DNA of 64,000 bases, from the NCBI GenBank assembly GCA_008921705.1, contig VFFE01007631.1, positions 2,473,550 through 2,537,549 on the forward strand, written 5' to 3'. How positions within the stretch are numbered: the stretch's first letter is position 1; every line of letters begins with the position of its first letter. A program made the position numbers and the translations under genes. Below, piece after piece: positions 29,201-41,269 of the stretch. A model generated the notes under the pieces. The model saw nothing but the letters and a program-made list of their open reading frames with translations. It did no database searches and was not told the origin of the DNA. This DNA is from Burhinus oedicnemus (taxonomy: Eukaryota; Chordata; Aves; Charadriiformes; Burhinidae).

Positions 29201-30565
29201 TTTTGGGTTAGGAGTCCCAGCAGGCAGACAGGTTGGCAGGCTCAGCCCCCTACACAGGACACTGCACGCCATGGCCATTCCTCCTCCTTATTTCCAGGGG
29301 GTCTCAGGAAGACCCTCAACCCGCAACGGCAGGGTGTAGGGTGAAAGAGCTGGCTTGGTGTGAGGTGAGAAGTGGGTAAATTCAGCTTTGCTTTGGAAAG
29401 GCAGTGATAAACCCCCTGTGAATCAACAGCACGTGTCCCTGCCGGGTCACTGAGGAGGTGTTTGCAGTGAGGGGGGGGAACTTGGGCTGAGGGATGCCCC
29501 ATTAGCACGGCGAGGCTGTACAAAGCACTGAGGTTTGGGGTAAAGAGGCAATGTTCGCAAGGACAGGCTGTTTTAATAGAGCAGCCCAAACGTCTGAGGA
29601 GGAGGATGAAATGCCTCTAAAACTCAGGGTGAGTAATTTATAAATAACTTGATGATGGCTGGAAAGCTGAGTGGAAAAGAGATGAGGAGCTTAAATCTCA
29701 AAGATCAGATGATTTCTTCTGGAAGTGTGGGGCGAAACTTTTCCCGTCAAGGTCAGGCAGAAATACAAGGCTTGAAAGAGCGCTGAGCAATCTGGAGAAA
29801 CAAAAGTTTTGCTTTTTGAGAGGCTCATAAGGAAAAGTACGTCTGCTAGACGCACCACTTTTAAATAAAAATAAAATTCAGCGAGAAAAGCAAAGCTGTC
29901 TGATAGTTTGTCCCCTGTTAAATTCAAAGAAAATGCCTGGGACAATCAGATCTTGATGTTGTGTCTTTGCAACAGCACCAGTGCTGGTCCCCGCGTGGAG
30001 CTCCTTGTGGGCGCTGCGGCAGAGCCCTGAAGGCTGCTTGCACACAGTGGGAAAGCACGCAAAACAAAAGCCAGTCATATTAGCAAAGGCAAAGTGGGTG
30101 AAGCAGTAAATTAATTTCCAAACATGTGTTATCCAATGTATAAATATGTCTCTGTATACAATAAGAATTAAATTAAGATGTCAGCAGATTTTTGTTTTAC
30201 TTTCCCTGACTTTCTTTTTTTTCTGACAGGTGAGATGAGCCTACTTATTCCCTTTACAAGATATTTACAAAGTTGCACATCTTCCCCTCAAAAGTAAGTC
30301 ATAATACTGACGCCACACACCCGTTCCTGACAAGGCGTGACATCTGGAAACCTTTTTTTTTTTCAAATGTGGCAGATTTCTGCCGTCAAGACATCCCGTT
30401 ACATTTCGTAAAAGGCTAGGTGCATCACCCACCGCCCTCCACTCCTTGTCAGTTCACCCCATTCTCAAAGGTCTGGGCCCGGCCGGTCTGAGCGCGGGCC
30501 CTCGGCCACGTTCAGCACCGGCTCTTTTTGCTGCTTTTTTGGCCGACGGCTTTTCCCGTGCGGCG

Positions 30566-30579
30566 TTCCGGGAATTTCC
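30566..30579 (+). promoter_or_regulatory. Overlapping STAT and NF-kappaB consensus sites
   Basis: TTCCGGGAA (30566-30574) fits the STAT consensus TTCNNNGAA. GGGAATTTCC (30570-30579) fits the NF-kappaB consensus GGGRNYYYCC. They share five bases and lie in the left part of the CpG island. The motif matches are seen directly; factor binding is inference. Confidence 0.4.
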
Positions 30580-30655
30580 TCTCTGGGCGGAACGGGGCTG
30601 GCGGGAGGGCGGGCGGCGGGCCGGGCCCGGCGCAGGGCTCGGGGCTCCCGGTTTG

Positions 30656-30667
30656 ACAGCAGGGGGC
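30656..30667 (+). promoter_or_regulatory. CTCF-like core motif, plus strand
   Basis: ACAGCAGGGGGC matches the CTCF consensus CCASYAGRKGGC at 11 of 12 positions, with only the first base different. It lies within the CpG island, a common setting for real CTCF sites. Confidence 0.4.
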
Positions 30668-30737
30668 AAGAGCGCACCAAAAATCCTGCCGCAGCGCCGG
30701 AGGACCGGCAGCGGCCGGGGCTGGGCGGGGTCTGAGG

Positions 30738-30800
30738 CCACGCCCCCGAGCCACGCCCCGAGCCACGCCCCGGGCCCGCCCCGCCCCGCCCCGCCCCGCC
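30738..30800. promoter_or_regulatory. GC-box / CACGCCCC array
   Basis: Three CCACGCCC boxes follow one another at about 12-bp spacing (the repeated unit is close to GAGCCACGCCCC). They run directly into a tandem CCGCC array of about five units. These are classic binding sequences for Sp1/KLF zinc-finger factors (GGGCGG on the minus strand). Such arrays usually lie within about 100 bases of a transcription start. The array also has simple-repeat character, so copy number may vary between individuals. Confidence 0.6.
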
Positions 30801-33800
30801 GGCGGCCGGTCCGCGGCCGCGGGGGCTGGCCACGGCCAAAAGATCTGCCTGTGGGTGCGAAGGGAGGGGAGCTCCGCTTCTGCCGGGAAAGCGGGCAAGT
30901 GGAGGGGAGGGGAGGGCTGGTGGAACAGCGGCAGGCAGGATTTTGGGGGGGGGGAGGGGGATATCCTCCTCTTTTATTTTGTAGCCACTCCTTTTCGTGC
31001 AATTTGCCTCTCCGCCTTATTGTTCTCTCTGTTATTGTTTTGTCATTCAGGCTTTCTGGAGCTGTACTTGAAAACTGAAGTCGCTGTTGGAAACGTTTAT
31101 AATACTCGGTGGTTTGGTCTGCGTCTGTGGGAGCCTGTGCGTCCTGGCTGCAGACGGGAAAAGCCCTTCTGCATATGCATGATTTTAAGACTGTAGATGG
31201 CCCCGTTCCCTTCCAAAAGCAGAAAAATCAACCCCGAGCTGAAGTGTCCGTGCTCAGGTTGTTTGCTGCTAGAATCAGTAGAAATCCCATTAATGAAAGT
31301 CTTCAGATATTCGTTATAAAGCCGATCTTTTTAAAATTACTGCAATACACCTCCCGTGGAAGCACAGCCCATCTCTCCGTTACTGAGACTTTATTTCCAC
31401 TCTGTAAATTACTGGAATGTCGCCTTCTCTTTTTCTTAGGTACCTGTTTGTGGTTTGAAAAGCCTCTAACATTTTTTCCTAGCAAGAATTTTCAACAACA
31501 AATTCTCTTTCAACACTTTTTACCTTTAAAACTTCTCTTTAATAGAGGAAATTTGGGGAAGGGAAACAGAACAAAAAACTTATTTTGCAAGGCAGAATCT
31601 TGCTTTGTTTGGGTTTGTAAACTGGAATTGTCACAGACGTCCCACTTTCTTACGCATTTTCATTTAGGAAATGAATATCCAGGGAATTTGGGGAAAAGTT
31701 TAGGGAAATAAGTGCAAGAGGGGAGGGCAGTATCCTGGCCCTTCCCAGACTTCAGTATTGATGGAGAGAGAATAATTCCCCATTTACTAGACATTTACAC
31801 ATTGTTTACTTCAAGGACATGGAAATTCATATTTATCTTATACATTACTTGTTATTGTTGTTACTTCCTGACTGAATCACTGAATGTCTGAAATAGGAAA
31901 TTTAGCTGTGCTGAATGATATGTGTTATACATAGCACAGAAAAAGAACAAACTTCACAAAGACGGCCTAAACCATTATAAGCCTATGTTGCTTAAAGGTA
32001 AATATTCTTGGCAGAAGTTTTGCTTTAGCTGTGATAAAAGTCTGAGGATACAAAAAAGGCAACATTGATAGGCAGAGATAATACGCTTTATTAGATTGGC
32101 TGTTACAACTGGGCAACTTTTTGGGCTCACAGGTACTTTGACTGCATACAGAGAGTCTATAAGCATACATTTCCTTTATTCTTACTATGGGAGGTGTCAT
32201 GGAGGGACCACATCTTTTAGAAAGGAGTTTGTTTTCTGTGCCATTAATGCTGCAACATCGCAGCTGCTGGTGATGTAACTTGCATGGAGTCCCACTGCAG
32301 TGGAAAGTGGGAGCTCCTGGGTTACTCCAGCTTACTGGAGATGTTTCTGCAGCTGGGTTTAGCCAGCTGCGTGCTTTCCCCGCCTCAGCCTGGACATGTG
32401 CACCTCCTAACACTGTCAACCAGACCCCAGGCTCTTCCCCTTCAACCAGTACGGCTCATAGCAAGGCCTGAAGGCAGTTCATGCTCCAATGCCCGCATCC
32501 AGCTTGGTTTCTCCTGTGGGATTGAGAGCTGAGGTTATGCTTTCCTGGTTTGGGGCTTTTATAAATATTCCCTGTTAAATTTTTACAGCTACAACGTTGC
32601 CATCCATTTGGATTTGGATTTATGTTACCAGGAAGTTGGGTTTGCTTTTTGCACACCAATGCACAAACCTATTTTTGGCACATTCATTAAACTGACTGAG
32701 GAGAAAAAAGGGAGGGAAGGCACTTAGACATCATACAATACTCAAAGAAGACAACTGGATATTTTTATTTGAAGAATTTGTATAATTCTTCTTTTATGGT
32801 CCTTGTTCAGTGGTCTTCGAAGTCAAGAGTGTTCTCTGAATCAAACTGTATGGCTGTATAGGCTTTTAAAAAGAAACTCCACACATTAGTGTAGTCCAGG
32901 TTAGGGACTCCTCTTTTCCAGGCTAATATGCTGAACGTATCTCCTCTTTACATTAATAAAGGCATATGGGAAGAGAGGAAAGCAACATCCCTGTTTCATG
33001 CTAGGAGTTGTGACATTTGGAGGCTGCACATGCAAACAGCTAGCTCCTCTAGGAAGCCTGCCGCTGCTTCTCCTAGCTGTGGGAAAAAATCGGAGGCCAT
33101 AAGTTGATTCTATTTTTGTCCAGCCAGCCTGTGGAAAGCAAAATAGAGTTTCCTGTGAGAACACGCTGCTTCCGAAGCCTTCTGAGCCTGCCAGTGACTA
33201 TGGTGTCACACATCCAGGCTCCCTCACCAGCAGCGTGTGCCTGGTTATTAGGCAAGGACAAGGGTGGGCAATGGCACCTGTGGGCAAGCTGGCGCTTTTC
33301 TTATGAGACTTTGCACAGGTGAATAGTGGTGTTGCTCCTTAGGGACCTCTTTCTCTACACAGACTGGTAAGGACAACTCGCGGGCACAAGGGTGACATTT
33401 ATAGCTTGGTGTGTCGGCAGGAGGCAATAGGGGAGAAGTTTGTGGTCATGGCACCGATGCCTGTTGCTGCATGCTTGCTGCTGATCAGTCAGCAGGTGTT
33501 GCCCAAACGAAATTGTTCTGACTTGTCTCATTACAATGCTTCCCCCTAAAATGGCCACAGTTTGTTGCCAGGGTGTTTTTGTAGCCTCACTATAATCCTG
33601 GAATGCCCCACAGCTTACAGGCCGTTTCAGACCAAGAAAAAACAGCTGAAACAACCGCTCATTTTGAGCTACTGATTGTCCTTGCTCAAAACACGCATAG
33701 GAGCAAGACCCAGCAACTGCAGTCTGATGAAGAGGATGGACATTTGTCCAACTATCCTGTGAGAGGTTATGCAAACCTATGTGCTGACCATGCTTTGGGG

Positions 33801-36439
33801 TGTCATTGCTTGACATCTTCTTTCACTTTCTTTAACCACTTTCCCATTTCCCTCAATGTAGATTCCCAGGAACAGCAGATAATTGTTTTTCTTCTGTCCT
33901 GGCACCTACTGGTAGGTGCAGCACATGGACAACATGAGAATGATCTCATGAGGGAAATACATGCAGGGCTTCAAACTAGCACTTCCCTCCTTCTCTCACC
34001 ACCAGCTTGCCCCTCCATGTTACAAGCCCAGCCATACCTCAGAAAGTCCCAATTTTCTTGTGGGAGCTCAGAAGTCTGTGTCATTTTTTTGATCCCCAGC
34101 TTTTTCAAATGCAGATGCTGTAACATTTTGATGGACCAAGAGAATTAGTAGCACAGGGCTCAAGATGTGCAGCACAGCCCCTTGCAGTCACGGGCAACAA
34201 ACGCTGTAATGCCCTTCCCAGAGTATCACATTATATCTTCACAGTAGCTGGCAGAGGAGAGCAAAGAAAGTTAGGTATCTTCCAGTTCCTGTTCTAGGCA
34301 TAGCTGTGGATCACAGATATCTACTTGCCCTCATGCCAGCATTGCTCTTCAGCTTAAATGGCTCTTTTCCTTTTTCCTTTCTCTATGTGTTACAGACAGC
34401 AATCATGCTCTCCACCTTCTCTTTGTTAAAGCAGCCAAATCCTTCCGTCCCCCTTCATACCTGTAAAAGTTGTGCTTCCCTGAGGCAATGGCCACAAATG
34501 ATATTTTGGGTCCATTTTTCCTAGGATTCTGGATTTTAGAGACAGAAGGTCTTACAAAAGGTACACCTGCAGCTGACTCGAGGACACTGCTTCCTGACCA
34601 GAGACAGTTAATCCTCAACAGTATCCAGATGGTTTGTGACTGGGCCTGGTGATGATGCATATACTTGGGGAATTTCCAGGTTTTGTTCATGATTCATTCA
34701 GCTTTGACTTCCCCAGCTGAAAAGGAAAGATCTCACAAAATATAGTAATAGTTCACATTATAGAGCACTTCACACACAGCTTTGCATCAATTGAACTGGA
34801 GATTTTGAGATGACTCCTTCATGGCGATGTCGTGGCATTGCATCATGAGGTTGGATCCATATCAGTTTTTCTCTTCTGTTGTGTACAAGCACAGGCTCAC
34901 AGGAACCTTTTATAGGATTTGTTTTATCTGTCTCCAAGGCCATTTACTGCTGCAATGGGAGAGGCCTTAGCTTCCCTTCCAGTCTGCCATTCTGTTTGTG
35001 TCCCTGCTTTAATAATGACAGTAATGCAAACTGTCGCTCTCCTTTTATTCCAAAGGCAGCTGACTTTTTACAAACTGACACCAACTTTGCATCTTAGAAT
35101 ACAATTGCAGTCATTCAAACAAGTGGTAAGAAATGCAGCAGAGCATCCTTTTGGCGCCAGGAACATATGCATTTACTCTAGGCACTTCAGCGATAATGAG
35201 ATGCACCTTATCAGTGTGTTATGTGAGCATCTGCAACATCCTTAAGACATTGGTCCCACTTCAGCTAACTGCCAGGAGCATGCTGTAGTCAGGGGACATG
35301 GTGGCAGTTTCAAGGTCAAATCGTGCATACTGCTCACAATCTCTGTGCTTGATATATTTTGAAGAGCCTTGATGTAATAAGTTGGGTTTTGTTCTTCTTC
35401 TTAGGGACCAGAAACTTGCAGAAACTTACAAGATGTTGCTTATCGTGAATGTGCTCACCCACATGAACATTGCAGCACTGCTAGCAGCCATGCATAGTAA
35501 GCACAGGCTGGTACCCTCCTATGCTTTTTTCTCCTGGTGCCATCATCACCCTCACACTCCCTGCCTTTCACTGTGAGCTGACAGCTGCTTTAAACCCCCA
35601 CAAGCTCCTGCCCCTCAGGGCATGCTCTGCTTTCACCTCTGGCCTGCTGGGGACAGGGGACATGGTCACTAGTGGGCCCAGTGCAGTGTGTCCCTCCTGG
35701 CACCTGCGAGCATCCCAGCTGCAGGCTGTGTCCCCTGCTCTCCAGCTGCACCTGCAAGCATCATCAGCTCATAGGACCCAGCACCTCAGGGATGGCAGGG
35801 AGGACTCCTGGGAGCTGTAGCGCAGCCTGTATCCTTCCCAGTGATAGTACCCTGTTGCACATCCTTTGTGGGGAAAGCCCCATAACTGATCAGTATTATT
35901 CCCCATCATTTAGTCTCTGTTGCAACACTCTGCTGGAAAGGCAGGGTCCTCGAGACACCTCAGCTGCCATCACTTCCTCTGCTGCCTGCATCCTTCACTC
36001 CTCCAGCCCCGCTCACCCCCCATCTAACAATCTCCATGTCTTGCCCCGTGCTGTCACAGGCAAAGGGGAGACCCATTTCTCCACTGTGCTGTTCCCTTCC
36101 CTTTGGCAATGACTCATCATTGCTGTGATTCCTTCAAGAAGCAAGTTAATACCATCCATTAAAAAAACAGAAAACAATACATTCAGTCCTTCCAGCTTCT
36201 CAGCTGCTTCCTTTTTATTTTGATCTGCAGGCTCTCCGAGGCATCTCATTTTGTGTGCTGAACCGCATCGAGCACTGATGCCACTTCCCTGATGACAGAA
36301 ACGCTCTGTTCTACTGGCCAGCACTGCCTGTGTGCATGGGGACATAAAATACTCTGCAGGACACTTTATATATGTCCCTAGAGGCTCCAGGGAAGAAGAG
36401 TCAGGCAGGTATGCTAGGGTGGCAGTGCCGAAATGCTAT

Positions 36440-36499
36440 CCATCATCCCTGTGCCATGGCCCAGATGATCCATCATCCCTGTGCCACGGCCCAGATGAA
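36440..36499. repeat. 30-bp tandem duplication
   Basis: Two adjacent 30-base units (36440-36469 and 36470-36499) begin CCATCATCCCTGTGCCA and differ at two bases. Since 30 is a multiple of three, the duplication would be frame-neutral if it were in a coding exon, but I see no supported exon here. Confidence 0.9.
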
Positions 36500-38055
36500 A
36501 GTCCACCTCTCAGCTCCTCAGCACTCCTCGACTCCACAGCAGAGGCAGGAAACAAGGAAGGCAGAGAAGCTGCCCCACCTCAGGGACCAGTGCAGCCCAT
36601 CGGTATTTTTAATAGAGTGGGTTTCAGCTGTTGTTTGAGCTGTTTCATCATTTATGTCTCTTCCTCTCTTCTCTGGGAAAAAAAACAGAAGGCAAAAAAG
36701 TGGAGGGAGCCTACAACAGAAATGCTGTTGCTTTTCCGGAAGGGTAATTGCTCCACTGTGCACGGTTCTTGTATGGTAGCCTTCCCAAAAATACCACTAG
36801 AGAGGACAGTTTGCAATTTGAAAGTGCCCCCTCTCCCAGTTCAGTGCACACTCAGACCTCAGAGGTACGAGCTGGCAGAGATCCTCCAGAACCAGCACTT
36901 GCCAAGGTCCAGACGGAGCAGCAACAGAGCCCACAGCTTGTGGCTTTGTTCCATGTGGTCATGATCCACCCAAGGTTCCTCAGCTATGCTATTTGTGTGC
37001 TCAAGTAGTGGCTTACCAAATGTCTAAGAAAGGCCATTTTCATCTTCAGCCCAATTATCTAATACAATACTTTTCTTCTTAAAAATAAAACAGGTTAATG
37101 TTGATTTTTTTTTTGCCACATGCAGTTTGTAGAACACAGGAAATAACAGAAAACATCTAACTACCATGCCTGTTTCATTCCATATCCTTCTGACTACAGC
37201 AGAGAAATGTATCTTCCTGTTACCGCATTCATTTCATTTTTACTAGACTTGCGTAAACTTTAACTTCTGTGATACGCAATTCAGTTTCTTTTGGGTTTCA
37301 GAGACAGTGACAAAAGGAAGAAGGAAGAACATCCCTCACTTTATTACTGTTCATGGTATCCCACCACCCCACCCTCATTTGGGCTGTCAGGTGAAACCAA
37401 CAGCTGTCCTTTAGGCTGCTCTACTCAGAAAACAGGAGTTGTACAGCACTGAAATGGCCTCCTGGAGGAGAAGCCTGATGATCTGAGTTTATCCTGTGGG
37501 CCAGTGCAGACCAATGATGTTTTACTGGGTCAGCTTCTTATCATTCCCAAATATGTAAGGGCAGCATAGGCAGCAAAAGAAGCAAGCGCGTGCTCTCACA
37601 ATGTCTCAACATATGATGGGACACTAATATTTAAACAAATCCTACACACCAAATGGCAGGCTCATATACTACAGTTGGCCAGTTACATCGGTCCCAGTTT
37701 CACTCTGGACTTTGCATGGGTTCTTGGTACTTTGACGCCCCCAGCAGTTGGTGCATCTCCACGGGACCTCCACCCTCAGCAGTTCTCCTGGTCTGAAGAG
37801 CAGCTGGCCCAGTCTTACCACCCAAGTTCAATGTTTCCATTGCCTCTCTTGTGATAGCCTTACACTCAAGCTGCAAAGCCGTATCTGCGGTATTTGCATG
37901 GTGCCAAATGACTGCCCATAAATCATTCACATGCTACCCCTTCCCTTCCCTCTCCTTCGTTGCCTACCCTCCCCTCACTTTCCTGTTATTGGCTTCTGTC
38001 CTGAAATTACTTTCTATCACAGAATGTCTTTAAATCTGTGGTGGTCGCTATTTTT

Positions 38056-38105
38056 CACCAGGTCACTATTTTACCAGGTCACTGTTTTTCCCAGGTCACT
38101 ATTTC
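38056..38105. repeat. Triple imperfect repeat with AGGTCA cores
   Basis: The core CCAGGTCACT occurs three times, with AGGTCA starting at 38060, 38076 and 38093, so the period is 16-17 bp with T-rich linkers. AGGTCA is the nuclear-receptor half-site, but the spacing is not one of the classical DR1-DR5 arrangements. Confidence 0.75.
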
Positions 38106-38939
38106 TCACCGTCCCTAGAGCTGGTCTGCCTTCATTGCCACCCTTCATAACTTGGAATGGCAGACAACTCAATAATGTAAGAGATTATTATATTCTAAAT
38201 ACTTAAAAGAAACCTTTGTTTTAAATTGAAAGATCCAAATTTAAGTCCAATATTTCATTATCACTGCTAAAAACACTCCTTCTCCTTGGAAGAGAAATAA
38301 AACTTGAGAACAGGTTCTCCTCTTGCTGCAGAGGATTTGATTCTCTCCCAGCCTATATGTGATATAGTTACTTATCCCTGTGTAGCCCAAAAAGAAAAGG
38401 GGTGGTATGCGATGCTTATGAATGGTATAGTATCATGATTGTAAAATCTATAGGAAGACCAGGTTTATTTCTGCATGGTATTAGTCTTTAACACAAACAA
38501 TTGAGAATTAGCGCATCACCTTTTTCTTTACACCAACTTTATGCTTTTATATTAAAATTACATCTGAACAGAGAGCTGTGAGATCAAACTAAGGTGTCGA
38601 GTTTTCACGTAGAAATGCAAAAGCGATGACTCTGAAAAGAGCAGTTCCTCACCTGAATGTAGTCCTTAGTCTTAAGTCAGCACAGCTCCCACCGAGAGCC
38701 CTTGGGACTGAGTTCAGCTGAGGCAAAGAAATGTGTCAGAGGGGCGTGCACAGTAGTGTATGAGCATATGGATGCAGCAAGAGCAGCAAGGCATGGTGCT
38801 GTGGATTTGCCGTGTGACTCTGAGTGTGTCCATGCAGACCCTGCTTCTCAGGGAGGTGGTGAGCACCAGAGCGCAGCCCTGAAAGATCTACCAGTGGCTG
38901 CTTCTGGCCCTGTCCCAGCATCCCTGCGTGTCCCAGCAT

Positions 38940-39090
38940 GCCCCATCCCTGGAAACATTCAAGGTCAGGATGGACAAGGCTCTGAGCAACCTGATCTAAT
39001 TGAAGATGTCCCTGCTCATTGCAGTGGGGTTGGACTAGATGATCTTTAAAGGTCACTTCCAACCCAAACTGTTCTATGATTCTGTGATTC
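38940..39090 (+). mobile_element. CR1 LINE, 3'-end fragment
   Basis: This is a severely 5'-truncated CR1 in sense orientation. It begins in the 'ccatccctggaaacattcaaggtcagg' segment near the end of ORF2, runs through 'ggactagatgatctttaaaggtc' in the short 3' UTR, and ends with octamer-type repeats (TTCTATGATTCTGTGATTC). 5' truncation with an intact 3' end is the normal outcome of CR1 target-primed integration. The copy is well preserved, so it is much younger than the fragment at 4785-5097. It carries no usable coding sequence. Confidence 0.93.
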
Positions 39091-41269
39091 CCACAGGGCA
39101 CGGGGCTGAGGGCAGCACCTGGTTGTGCTCATTGACCTGGCCAGGGCAGGCCCCGCAACTAGGGATGGGAGTGTATAATTCCCATTGATTCCTAAGGCAG
39201 TAAGGTACCAACATAAATACAGTGATAATAATCTCCATCCTCATGGAGGCGAGGCAAGGATTGGTGTTACGAAGGCTTTCAGACACTGGTAAAAGATACA
39301 CTTGATGCATGCAACAAGATAAGGACTGTATGTAGATTGTATGTAAATCTATCTTTTTTTAAACTAACTAATGCAAATGTAAAAATTGGCAAGCAGTCAG
39401 GCATGTGAGCACCCCTTCCTTCTCCATAAGCCCGCAAACTTGTTCTTGCTTACGATTTTAGACCAACCCTGCTGCAATTCTACCACTGATCTATACAGAA
39501 ATTAATTTGAATCAGTGTGGTGTTCTGTGGATGACTACAACTTAAATTGCAAAGAAATGTATGGCAGTAAGGATAGAGTTGTGGTTTAAGTACTGTAGAG
39601 ATGCGGGTTTATTTCTTTACAGCATCCTGAGTATTGCAGGGCATGCTGCCAAGTAATGCAGCTTTCCAGCTCCTAAGATAAAGATGCTCTTTCACAGATA
39701 TGATGTTGGAATATTGTGGTGATTTGACATTTTGTGAGTTTTTAAAATGTGTCCCTTGGATTTAATTCTCTATATTGATATCAAACCACAGACCTAGATA
39801 AGAAAGAGACTTAAAGTAAGAAAGCCAAGGTAGAGTGTATCAGAAGTTGAGACCAATTCACACAAGCCTTATAAGACTTAGACGGAGAGGGTAAAAATAC
39901 CAATCCCATATTTCCTATAATTTTGTGATGAATCTGTGAAGATTTTTAAGCCATAAAGGACTTGCTGTCAAACTTCTGAAACTTTGGAACTTTCTTTTCA
40001 CAAAATGGCAAAATTGTTGTACACTCTGCTTACAGTATCACAGTGAGGACACATTCAAGTAGAGGGAAATAGAAAAGTTGGTACTTTGACTTAGGAGTCT
40101 TTCTAAAGTTCGCAGGGATTCAAAGAAAGCAGATGATCAAGCAGTTCCCTCTGCTGGAGTAGCCTTGGCCACCTGGAACATATCCCGTAACAGTGTGACA
40201 TTGCTTGAAGTTACTTCGGTAATCCAATAAATGTGAATTCAACCCTGGGGAAACAGAACTGTGCAAAAATGTAATTATAGGCTTATAAAAATCATGCTTT
40301 CCTATTCCATTGCTTTCCCAAGAGAAATATATTACCTTGGGGACTGAAATGCGTGTGTATTTGCTACATCCATTGTTACAATACACGTAATCTACTGACA
40401 CTTCTACCTCCAAGTACAAGATACTAGACTCTGAGGTCCCCTTACTGTAGCAGCTCCAGTGAAATCAGAGTACTTATGTCAAACAAAATCCTCGTGGGTT
40501 TAAATGAGAATCAGAGCCATTAAAACAATTTTATTTTAGTATTATCCCTGCTCTTTACCTCACACATAGGTCCACACTTAATCTTTTCATAGAAATGTGT
40601 TGGCTGCAGTGGACCTACACCAATTTACACTAGCGAAGGACTCGAATATGTGTGTTTAAAACTGCCAAAAAGTCCTTGAGTGGAATATGTCAGTAGGAAC
40701 ATGGTTTCATGGGTAAGGACTGTTCTTCACCCTTCCAGCAAAGAAATGCAAATCAATATCATTAAATCACCCTGAAGAGCCTTAATAAAATGACTGCTGT
40801 CATCCCTGTTGCTTGTAGACAGACCTTGAGATAAATGAAGCGCTCTCGTTTCGTGATCGCTCTCACCTGCTCTATCCTTCATCAGGGGAGGTAAATCGGC
40901 AACCTTCCCCTATGGGAATTGCTATGGGGATTCCTCCAAAAACATGCTTGCTTGGAAAATCAATCAGGATTTTTCAACAAAGCTGTTTTTCGTTGGAAAA
41001 TGTTAATATTTTAGCATTGGTGACCCACAGTCAAAAGAAGAAAACCACTCCTGTCTCCACCACCTTTTTCTACCACAACAACCCAAGCTTAGGGAGTTCG
41101 CAGGTTAAGACCCTTTTTGAGAATTGAGACACTAAGGTGAACATCTCCGCTCTGTGACACAAACCAACCTGCTCTTGGCCATTTGGGTGTGACTGAATCT
41201 CACTTTCTAATTTCTTGTGTACAAAAACATTAAAATCATTTTGTTCTGACATGGAGTGGAAAACGGTTG
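39091..41269. other. Non-coding stretch, no gene recognised
   Basis: AT-rich DNA lies between a CR1 tail and an ERVL-type LTR. Only short open frames are present, with no recognisable content, and no further repeat family is recognised. Confidence 0.7.

Larger units (their letters stand above)
15331..30439. other. Long non-coding stretch, no gene recognised
   Basis: About 15 kb is mostly AT-rich, with no supported gene and no repeat family recognised by eye. Small items are a G13 run at 15586-15598, a 21-bp tandem duplication at 23165-23206, and local GC-richer segments near 21950-22090 and 28880-29480. A 170-codon frame at 19356-19868 has no recognisable content and is about as long as chance allows in this much sequence. 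Confidence 0.65.
30440..30960. promoter_or_regulatory. CpG island, candidate promoter
   Basis: This is the most GC- and CpG-dense part of the window, with sharp edges against AT-rich DNA. In order it holds overlapping STAT-like and NF-kappaB-like sites (30566-30579), a CTCF-like core (30656-30667), CACGCCCC-type boxes repeated with a 12-bp period (about 30738-30770), a run of five CCGCC units that form GC boxes (about 30776-30800), and G-rich tracts (30861-30960). There is no TATA box, which fits a broad CpG-island promoter. The direction of transcription is unclear. Both strands have long open frames across it because stop codons are rare in GC-rich DNA, and I recognise no protein. The island most likely marks the start of a transcript whose exons I cannot identify here. 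Confidence 0.65.
30961..38939. other. Non-coding stretch downstream of the CpG island
   Basis: No gene is supported. A 200-codon plus-strand frame (31109-31711) begins just after the CpG island, but its translation has no domain I recognise. A polypyrimidine tract with TAG near 30967-30984 resembles a splice acceptor. The stretch also holds a 30-bp duplication (36440-36499) and a triple AGGTCA repeat (38056-38105). The segment around 35500-36060 is somewhat GC-richer. Confidence 0.6.

Noticed and set aside
30446..31078. 210-codon plus-strand frame and 182-codon minus-strand frame across the CpG island
   Set aside because: Both strands are open because stop codons are rare at this GC content; the translations are Pro/Arg/Gly-rich low-complexity sequence.
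33603..34148. 181-codon plus-strand frame
   Set aside because: No domain, no conserved motif and no splice or promoter support; within the range of chance for this much sequence.
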